From Leucobacter sp. UBA1945 (GTDB lineage: Bacteria > Actinomycetota > Actinomycetes > Actinomycetales > Microbacteriaceae): DNA of 10,090 nt. The position numbers and the translations under genes were made by a program. The notes below the pieces were generated by a model. The model saw only the letters and a list, made by a program, of their open reading frames with translations. It was not told the origin of the DNA and ran no database searches. Below are positions 1-5,072 of this stretch, piece after piece. Position 1 is the stretch's first letter; each line of letters opens with the position of its first letter. The stretch spans positions 24,153 through 34,242 of the forward strand of contig DDEV01000070.1 in the NCBI GenBank assembly GCA_002336855.1, written 5' to 3'.

Positions 1-989
1 TCGAGATGCGTCGCGTGCGCGACCTCCAGCCGTACGTCGGCAAGGAGATCGAGGCCAAGATCATCGAGCTCGACAAGAACCGCAACAACGTGGTGCTCTC
101 GCGCCGCGCGCTGCTCGAAGAGACCCAGTCGGCAAGCCGTTCGTCGTTCCTCGCCGAGCTCAAGCCCGGCCAGGTGCGCAAGGGTGTCATCTCGTCGATC
201 GTCAACTTCGGTGCGTTCGTTGACCTCGGCGGCGTCGACGGTCTCGTGCACGTCAGCGAGCTCTCGTGGAAGCACATCGAGCACGCAAGCGACGTTGTCG
301 AGGTTGGCCAGGAAGTCACCGTCGAGGTGCTTTCGGTCGAGCTGGATCGCGAGCGTGTTTCGCTCTCGCTGAAGGCTACCCAGGAAGATCCTTGGCAGCT
401 GTTCGCACGCACCCACGCAATTGGCCAGATTGCACCGGGTCAGGTCACCAAGCTCGTTCCGTTCGGCGCGTTCGTTCGCGTTGCAGACGGCATCGAGGGC
501 CTCGTGCACATCTCGGAGCTGTCGGGTCAGCACGTTGAGCTCGCTGAGCAGGTCGTCAAGGCCGGCCAGGAGGTCTTCGTCAAGATCATCGACATCGATC
601 TCGAGCGCCGCCGCATCTCGCTCAGCCTCAAGCAGGCGAACGAGGGCGTCGATCCCGAGGGTACCGAGTTCGATCCCGCGCTCTACGGCATGACCGCTGA
701 GTACGACGAGAACGGCGAGTACAAGTACCCCGAGGGCTTCGATCCTGAGACCCAGGAGTGGAAGGAAGGCTTCGAGTCGCAGCGCGAGCAGTGGGAGCAG
801 GAGTACGCAGCTGCTCAGGCCCGCTGGGAGTCGCACAAGAAGCAGGTCGGCGAGGCTCTCGTCGCACAGGCTGAGGCTCCGGTCGAAGAGGCCGGCGCAT
901 CGAGCTTCTCGAGCGATTCGGCTTCGGCCGGCACGCTCGCTGATGACGCCGCTCTTGCAGCGCTGAAGCAGCAGCTCGAAGGCAACTAA
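1..989 (+). CDS. rpsA: 30S ribosomal protein S1, C-terminal part (5' end outside window)
   Basis: S1 binds mRNA on the small ribosomal subunit through a chain of OB-fold S1 repeats. The frame is open from the first bases (a Glu codon precedes the Met at 6), so the gene starts upstream. Actinobacterial S1 is usually near 480 residues, so roughly the first 150 are missing. Counting from the Met at 6, residues 1-35 are the tail of one S1 repeat (VVLSRR). A full repeat spans about 52-125, with the core VNFGAFVDLGG and VHVSELSW. Another spans about 138-212, with VPFGAFVRV, LVHISEL and RRRISLSLKQ. The rest is an acidic, Glu/Ala-rich tail beginning EFDPALYGM, typical of actinobacterial S1. The stop is TAA at 987-989. 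It lies just upstream of a strong hairpin and converges on the peptidase gene. Identity is very secure. Confidence 0.97.
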   Translation, partial: EMRRVRDLQPYVGKEIEAKIIELDKNRNNVVLSRRALLEETQSASRSSFLAELKPGQVRKGVISSIVNFGAFVDLGGVDGLVHVSELSWKHIEHASDVVEVGQEVTVEVLSVELDRERVSLSLKATQEDPWQLFARTHAIGQIAPGQVTKLVPFGAFVRVADGIEGLVHISELSGQHVELAEQVVKAGQEVFVKIIDIDLERRRISLSLKQANEGVDPEGTEFDPALYGMTAEYDENGEYKYPEGFDPETQEWKEGFESQREQWEQEYAAAQARWESHKKQVGEALVAQAEAPVEEAGASSFSSDSASAGTLADDAALAALKQQLEGN

Positions 990-1000
990 GCCAGAGTAAC

Positions 1001-1038
1001 CATGAAAGCCCGGTTCCGTGAGGAACCGGGCTTTCATG
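1001..1038. terminator. Bidirectional hairpin terminator between rpsA and the peptidase gene
   Basis: A perfect 17-bp inverted repeat (1001-1017 with 1022-1038) encloses the four-base loop GTGA. Read on the plus strand the loop is a GNRA tetraloop closed by a C-G pair. It begins 11 nt after the rpsA stop and ends 33 nt before the stop of the opposing peptidase gene, so it can serve both convergent genes. No clear U-run follows on either strand, which is common in high-GC actinobacteria. Position and perfect pairing make termination or 3'-end protection the likely role. Confidence 0.85.
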
Positions 1039-1071
1039 CGTTCTGGGCCCCGTCGCGATGTTCGCGCGGCG

Positions 1072-1746
1072 TTACCTCATACGAGGATCCTCGGTCGGGT
1101 CCGTGTAGAGCTCTGGGCAGCCGCGCTCTACGGCTTCTGGTCGCAGCTCAAAATGCCATCCCTCGTTCGCGTAGATCTGGCAGATGCCGTGCTGTGCCCC
1201 GTTGTAACTGAGCCAGTAGCTTGCGTCGAAAGGGCCGATATCGACCGCGTCGCCTGAGACATGTGCGGATCGTTCTGGCGTGGCCACCCAGCGCAGCGCC
1301 TCCTCGCGCGAGCCATACTCGGCGACCGCTTCTTCGAGTAGTCGCTCTTGCAATCGCGGCGACCGCCAGCCGCTGTTGACATAGAAAGTGATGTCTTCTG
1401 CAGCTGCTTCGTTCGCGGCGGCCTGCAGCGCCTCGAGCAGGGCAGCGTTGAGCCGCGCTACTGCCGGGTGCGCGGTGTCGAACACGGTGACTTCGTTCTG
1501 GTTGAGGCTGCCGTCGGAGCCCTCCTGTGTGTCTGGAATGTCTGCGGCGAAGCCTTCATCCGCCACGGCGCCGGCGGCGTCGGGGCGAAACGCGGCGTCG
1601 ACGGGTCCGAACAGGCTCGCCGCGAGCAGGCCGAGCGCGACCGCTCCTACGGTGAAGAGGCTGAGCGTGATCGTCAACCGGATGCGGCGAGACGAAGAAT
1701 AGGTGCCGCGTGCGGCAATGGGCGTGTAGGTACTGCGTCTGTTCAT
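1072..1746 (-). CDS. Membrane-anchored M15-family (VanY-type) D-alanyl-D-alanine carboxypeptidase
   Basis: This is a predicted zinc peptidase of 224 residues that removes the terminal D-Ala from peptidoglycan stem peptides outside the membrane. A basic N-terminus (NRR..., RR at 20-21) leads into one hydrophobic segment at about 23-46, which suggests a signal anchor or uncleaved signal. A low-complexity linker follows to about residue 90. The family signature is complete: SGWRS at 125-129; S160-x-H162-x-x-G165-x-A167-x-D169, giving zinc ligands H162 and D169; and E195-G-W-H198, giving the catalytic Glu and third zinc ligand. The ATG at 1744-1746 is the only Met near the N-terminus, and no strong ribosome-binding site precedes it. 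The gene is divergent from the two-component genes, with an 86-bp gap, and convergent with rpsA. The context allows control by the neighbouring regulator, but this is inference. Substrate specificity (D,D versus L,D) and any link to glycopeptide resistance cannot be read from the sequence. Confidence 0.88.
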   Translation of the reverse strand: MNRRSTYTPIAARGTYSSSRRIRLTITLSLFTVGAVALGLLAASLFGPVDAAFRPDAAGAVADEGFAADIPDTQEGSDGSLNQNEVTVFDTAHPAVARLNAALLEALQAAANEAAAEDITFYVNSGWRSPRLQERLLEEAVAEYGSREEALRWVATPERSAHVSGDAVDIGPFDASYWLSYNGAQHGICQIYANEGWHFELRPEAVERGCPELYTDPTEDPRMR

Positions 1747-1792
1747 GCGTCAAGCCAAACAAGCGTTTCGTTGCAGGAGCGTATGCACTTTT

Positions 1793-1811
1793 CGATATGC
1801 GCACGATATGC
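1793..1811 (+). promoter_or_regulatory. Direct repeat, candidate response-regulator operator
   Basis: The octamer CGATATGC occurs at 1793-1800 and again, identically, at 1804-1811. The period is 11 bp, about one helical turn. A partial third copy (TATGC) lies at 1782-1786. OmpR/PhoB-type regulators typically bind head-to-tail repeats at a 10-11 bp period, and the adjacent gene encodes such a regulator. The repeat covers the place where a -35 element would sit for the regulator's promoter. It also lies between the divergent starts, so it could act on both genes. The binding role is inference. Confidence 0.45.
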
Positions 1812-1820
1812 CGCGCTTCA

Positions 1821-1833
1821 TAGAATGAGGTCA
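1821..1833 (+). promoter_or_regulatory. Candidate -10 element giving a leaderless response-regulator mRNA
   Basis: TAGAAT at 1821-1826 matches the -10 consensus at five of six positions. It ends six bases before the ATG at 1833, so transcription would begin at or next to the A of the start codon. The only Shine-Dalgarno-like string is GAGG at 1827-1830, just 2 nt from the ATG and too close for normal use. Leaderless mRNAs are common in actinobacteria. The -35 position (about 1798-1803) is poor and lies inside the direct repeat, which fits a promoter that depends on an activator. Confidence 0.5.
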
Positions 1834-2504
1834 TGCGAGTGCTGATCGTCGAAGACGAACCTCTGATGGCTGAAAGCATTCGCGCCGCACTTCGACTGGA
1901 GGCGATCGCGTCTGACATCGCGCTAGATGGGGAGCATGCACTCGAGCTTCTGAGCTATAACGACTACGACATTGCCGTGCTCGACCGCGATATTCCTGGC
2001 CCTTCAGGTGACGACGTCGCGAGGCATATTGTTGCGTCTGGACGAAAGACGCCCATTCTCATGCTCACGGCCGCTGATCGCATCGACGACAAAGCGACCG
2101 GTTTCGAGCTCGGAGCAGACGACTATCTCACGAAGCCGTTCGAGTTGCGTGAGCTCGTGCTGCGCCTGCGTGCGCTGCACCGTCGTCGTGAGAGTACGAG
2201 GCCGCCTGTGCTCGAGGTTGCAGGGCTCAGGCTCGATCCTTTCCGGCGCGAGGTGTACCGCGACGGGCGCTACGTTGCGCTCACCCGAAAGCAGTTCGCG
2301 GTGCTCGAGCTGCTCGTCGCGGCGGCGGGCGGGGTGCTCAGCGCCGAAGAACTTCTCGAAAAAGCCTGGGACGAGCATGCCGACCCGTTCACCAACGCCG
2401 TGCGCATCACTGTGTCAACGCTGCGCAAACGGCTCGGCGATCCAGCGCTGATAGAAACCGTGCCTGGGGTCGGCTATCGAATTGACGTGGCCGGAGATGG
2501 TTAG
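1833..2504 (+). CDS. OmpR/PhoB-family two-component response regulator
   Basis: This is a DNA-binding regulator of 223 residues, activated by phosphorylation from the kinase encoded next. The receiver domain spans about 1-117: acidic pocket E7/D8, phospho-acceptor D51 in VLDRDIPG, switch T79 in LTA, and K101 in the KPF motif. The DRDIPG-x-x-GDDV arrangement is typical of actinobacterial regulators such as the CutR group. A winged-helix domain spans about 127-219, with the recognition-helix region TNAVRITVSTLRKRLG and the terminal VPGVGYRI hairpin. The ATG at 1833 gives a receiver with the usual start (MRVLIVEDE). Its stop, TAG at 2502-2504, lies inside the kinase frame, so the two genes are probably co-transcribed and translationally coupled. 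Target genes are unknown. The divergent peptidase gene and its own promoter are the nearest candidates. Confidence 0.94.
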   Translation: MRVLIVEDEPLMAESIRAALRLEAIASDIALDGEHALELLSYNDYDIAVLDRDIPGPSGDDVARHIVASGRKTPILMLTAADRIDDKATGFELGADDYLTKPFELRELVLRLRALHRRRESTRPPVLEVAGLRLDPFRREVYRDGRYVALTRKQFAVLELLVAAAGGVLSAEELLEKAWDEHADPFTNAVRITVSTLRKRLGDPALIETVPGVGYRIDVAGDG

Positions 2505-3576
2505 GAGGCGGGGGATCAACGCGCGAGCCAAGCTCACACTGAGCTATCTGGTGGTGCTGGTGGTCGCCGAAGCTCTGCTCTTTGCAGTGGTTTGGGTGTT
2601 TCTGCTTCGCTATGTGCCAAACCAGGCAGTGGTTTCGCCCGACGGGTTCTTTCCAGGTCGTGCGGATCTGATCAGGGCCTTCGCGCCAGCGGCGTTCTGG
2701 GCTGCTGTCGCTTCGCTCGCCTTCGGCGCGCTCGGCGGCTGGGTGCTCGCTGGCCGCATGCTTGCACCGCTCGACAGAATTACCGTAGCTACCCGCGAAG
2801 CCTCGCGCGGTTCTCTGTCGCACCGCATTGAAATGAGCGATCGAAACGACGAGTTCGGTGAGCTTGCCCACAGTTTTGACGGCATGCTCGATCGACTCGA
2901 GGCGCACGTCGAAGCCCAGCGGCGCTTCGCGGCGAACGCGTCGCACGAGCTGCGCACTCCGCTCTCCCTCACCAAGGCACTGCTCGAGGTCGCAGGCAGC
3001 GACGCTGAGATCGATACGGTCGAACTGCATGCGCGGTTGCGACAGGTGAACGATCGCGCGATCTCGCTTACCGAGGCGATGCTCACCCTGAGCCGAGCCG
3101 ATGCCGGCGGTTTTGCTCATGAGAAGATCGATCTCGGGCTCGCCGCCGAAGACGCTGTAGAGACCTTGCTCTCGCTCGCAGAACGCTCGGGGGTTGAGGT
3201 GCAGCTCGAGATCGACGATACCGCTGTGCTCGGTTCATGGTCGCTGATACGACAGCTTGTCATGAACCTGCTGCACAACGCGATCGTGCACAACCTGCTC
3301 GCCGGCGGCTTCGTCCGTGTGAGGGTGTGGGCTGATGGCTGCGACGCGATACTGTGCGTCGAGAATAGCGGCGACCCGCTCAGCGACACACTACTTGCGA
3401 CGATGACCGAGCCGTTTCAGCGGGCAACCGAGCGGGTGCATGCGACACAAGCCGGAGTCGGGCTCGGGCTCGCGATCGTTCAGAGCATCGTTCGGGCGCA
3501 CTCGGGTGAGCTTCGCCTTGCGGCGAGAGACGGCGGCGGGCTTTCTGCGATCGTGCGGCTACCGCGCGCCACGTGA
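2497..3576 (+). CDS. Two-component sensor histidine kinase with very short extracellular loop
   Basis: This is the partner kinase of the preceding regulator, 359 residues from the ATG at 2497. Two membrane helices (about 17-37 and 64-86) flank an extracellular loop of only about 26 residues. A HAMP linker follows (about 87-138). The dimerisation domain carries phospho-acceptor H150 in SHELRTPL. The ATPase domain has an N-box (LLHNAIVHN, 258-266), a G1-like VENSGD and a G2 glycine loop GVGLGLAIV (320-328). The ATG at 2497 overlaps the regulator stop by 8 nt. A TTG at 2482 would add five residues but has a badly spaced ribosome-binding site. The start at 2497 gives a basic MVRRRG lead into the first helix, as expected. 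AGGAGG at 2503-2508 lies inside the frame, overlapping the regulator stop. The ligand is unknown; so short a loop suggests sensing within the membrane or through a partner protein. Confidence 0.92.
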   Translation: MVRRRGINARAKLTLSYLVVLVVAEALLFAVVWVFLLRYVPNQAVVSPDGFFPGRADLIRAFAPAAFWAAVASLAFGALGGWVLAGRMLAPLDRITVATREASRGSLSHRIEMSDRNDEFGELAHSFDGMLDRLEAHVEAQRRFAANASHELRTPLSLTKALLEVAGSDAEIDTVELHARLRQVNDRAISLTEAMLTLSRADAGGFAHEKIDLGLAAEDAVETLLSLAERSGVEVQLEIDDTAVLGSWSLIRQLVMNLLHNAIVHNLLAGGFVRVRVWADGCDAILCVENSGDPLSDTLLATMTEPFQRATERVHATQAGVGLGLAIVQSIVRAHSGELRLAARDGGGLSAIVRLPRAT

Positions 3577-3621
3577 ACGGGAAGTGCACGAGGCCGCACA
3601 TTGTGTGATTGAGTGGTCGGT

Positions 3622-4233
3622 ATGAAACTCGTGGCTCTGAGCGGCGGCATCGCCTCTGGCAAGTCAACCATTGCTCGCAGGCTCGCCGAGCACGGCGCGG
3701 TGCACGTCGACGCCGATCAGCTCGCCCGCGAAGCAGTCGCCGCGGGCAGCCCGGGGCTTGCCGCGATTGCGGCGCGGTTCGGTTCGGCGGTGATCGCCGC
3801 AGACGGAACACTCGACCGGGCGGCGCTCGGCAGCGTCGTGTTCGATGATGCCGAGGCGCTCGAAGCGTTGAACGCGATCGTGCACCCAGAAGTTCGCAGA
3901 ATCGGGCAGCAGAGGATCGCCGCGGCGAAGGCCGCGGATCCAGACGCCATCGTGGTGTACGACGTGCCGTTGCTCGTAGAGGCGAACGTCAGTATGCCGT
4001 GGGATCTCGTGGTGATCGCCGAGGCGCCGGCCGAGTTGCGCAAACGGCGCATGATCGAGCTGCGAGGCATGTCGGCCGAGGACGCGGAGCGCCGCATCGC
4101 GAACCAGGCGAGCGATGCCGAACGGCGTGCGGTTGCCGACGTGATTATCGACACAGGTGGCAGCGAGGCATACACGCTCGAGCAGGTCGATGCACTCTGG
4201 GAGCGGCTACGGCACTCGCCTACAGGCGCCTGA
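3622..4233 (+). CDS. coaE: Dephospho-CoA kinase
   Basis: The enzyme phosphorylates the 3'-hydroxyl of the ribose of dephospho-CoA with ATP, the last step of coenzyme A synthesis in the cytoplasm. The 203 residues match the usual single-domain length. The P-loop is GGIASGKST (8-16). D30 and D32 in HVDADQLARE correspond to the conserved substrate-site acidic region. VVYDVPLLVE (111-120) and the Arg-rich lid region RKRRMIELRGM (140-150) are also present. The ATG at 3622 was chosen over the in-frame GTG at 3613 because it gives the standard N-terminus just before the P-loop. The upstream site is weak (GAGTGG near 3611). The gene begins 45 nt after the kinase stop on the same strand, with no clear terminator between, so read-through is possible. 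Some actinobacterial CoaE proteins carry an extra C-terminal domain (as in Mycobacterium); this one does not. Confidence 0.95.
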   Translation: MKLVALSGGIASGKSTIARRLAEHGAVHVDADQLAREAVAAGSPGLAAIAARFGSAVIAADGTLDRAALGSVVFDDAEALEALNAIVHPEVRRIGQQRIAAAKAADPDAIVVYDVPLLVEANVSMPWDLVVIAEAPAELRKRRMIELRGMSAEDAERRIANQASDAERRAVADVIIDTGGSEAYTLEQVDALWERLRHSPTGA

Positions 4234-4840
4234 ACTCGCCGAACCAGTCAAGCTGCACCTGTGCGACCAGTGCGATCAGCACGTAGGTGACGAGGATCAG
4301 CACCCATGACCACGAGTACAGACCCGCGAACGCTCGCTGCACGCGCTTGGTATGCGGCACGTCGCCCACTGCGTGCGGGCGTAAGGCTCCGATCCACCAC
4401 AGCGGAATCATGACCGACCAGACGACCATGCACCAGGGGCAGAGCGTGCTGATCACAAAGATGCTCTGCGAGGCGAGCCACAGGATCAGCCCGAAGCCGA
4501 AGAGCAGGCCGAGCTCGTAGAGCCACCAGAACCAGGGCGCGAAGCGCGCACCTGCAAGCAGCGCCACGCCAACGGCGATCGGTGCGACAAACGCAGTGAC
4601 ACCAATAATCGTGTTGCTGAAGCCGAAGATCGATCCCTGCCAGCTGTCCATGTTCGGGCCGCAGGTAACGAGCACGCTCACCGAGCAGTTCGGCACGTAG
4701 TCGGGATTCTTGAGCGTCTTGATGTACTCGGTGATGAGCTCAAACGACGCAAACCAGCCGATGAGACCCGCCACAATATTGAAGAGGGCAAAGGCCAGAG
4801 TACGGGGGCGCGCGGCGGAGGCGGTTGTCATAACGGTCAT
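4220..4840 (-). CDS. Vitamin K epoxide reductase (VKOR) family disulfide-forming membrane protein
   Basis: Bacterial VKOR homologues play the role of DsbB: they reoxidise a periplasmic or extracytoplasmic thioredoxin-like protein and pass electrons to menaquinone. From the ATG at 4840 the protein has 206 residues and about five hydrophobic helices (roughly 14-36, 72-96, 103-126, 128-151, 175-197). The hallmark cysteines are all present: the loop pair C52 and C60, and the active-site C134-P-W-C137 in a helix. The conserved Ser is S67 in DSWQGS. The open frame extends to an ATG at 4882, but the residues added are basic, untypical, and overlap the likely rne promoter. ATG 4840 or 4831 is more plausible, and neither has a clear Shine-Dalgarno sequence. 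There is no fused thioredoxin domain and no DsbA-like partner gene in the window. The 3' end overlaps coaE by 14 bp in opposite orientation, with only a weak 4-bp hairpin there. Confidence 0.9.
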   Translation of the reverse strand: MTVMTTASAARPRTLAFALFNIVAGLIGWFASFELITEYIKTLKNPDYVPNCSVSVLVTCGPNMDSWQGSIFGFSNTIIGVTAFVAPIAVGVALLAGARFAPWFWWLYELGLLFGFGLILWLASQSIFVISTLCPWCMVVWSVMIPLWWIGALRPHAVGDVPHTKRVQRAFAGLYSWSWVLILVTYVLIALVAQVQLDWFGEFRRL

Positions 4841-4876
4841 GTTAGTGGTCGTCGCTGCAAAATATCTGGCTCGCCG

Positions 4877-4885
4877 TGGCATAAT
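4877..4885 (+). promoter_or_regulatory. Candidate extended -10 promoter for the RNase E/G gene
   Basis: TGGCATAAT contains CATAAT (five of six matches to TATAAT) preceded by TGN, the extended -10 motif that can compensate for a weak -35. No good -35 is seen near 4857-4862. Initiation near 4892 would give a leader of about 180 nt before the ATG at 5073. The element also lies just upstream of the divergent VKOR start, so initiation in the two directions may interfere. Confidence 0.4.
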
Positions 4886-5072
4886 GGAATTCGTTGCCTC
4901 GCGTCAGCACGACGCCCGGCACGACAGTCTTTCAGCCGCGCAGGTCGTGGCTTCCGATCAGCAGATGATCGGGTGCGGGGCAACCGCCTCGCGCAGCATA
5001 GAGTTTGCGGCGCATAGCCGCACATATAGAGGTAGCCGAGCAATTAGGCCCGGCTAGAGGAGTGCACCAGCA
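4886..5072 (+). other. Leader region of the RNase E/G gene with several potential hairpins
   Basis: This non-coding stretch contains short perfect inverted repeats. CACGAC at 4920-4925 pairs with 4944-4949. CCGATC at 4954-4959 pairs with 4967-4972. TGCGGC at 5006-5011 pairs with 5017-5022. TAGCCG at 5033-5038 pairs with 5051-5056. The last hairpin abuts the Shine-Dalgarno sequence AGAGGAG (5056-5062). In enterobacteria RNase E limits its own synthesis through hairpins in its 5' leader. A similar arrangement here is inference. An open frame of 57 codons from the ATG at 4884 has no ribosome-binding site and looks accidental. Confidence 0.45.

Noticed and set aside
1348..1845. Open frame of 165 codons on the plus strand
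   Set aside because: It is antisense to the M15 peptidase, which has its complete zinc and catalytic signature. It also runs through the divergent promoter.
1072..3576. A vancomycin-resistance cluster
   Set aside because: There is no vanH, ligase (vanA/B type) or vanX gene. A lone D,D-carboxypeptidase with a two-component system does not justify a resistance call.
4840..4882. Upstream ATG (4882) as the VKOR start
   Set aside because: The added 14 residues are basic, unlike the short polar lead usual before the first helix, and overlap the probable rne promoter. Not excluded, only less likely.
4884..5057. Possible 57-codon ORF in the rne leader
   Set aside because: It has no Shine-Dalgarno sequence, its ATG lies upstream of the predicted transcript start, and composition shows no protein-like pattern.
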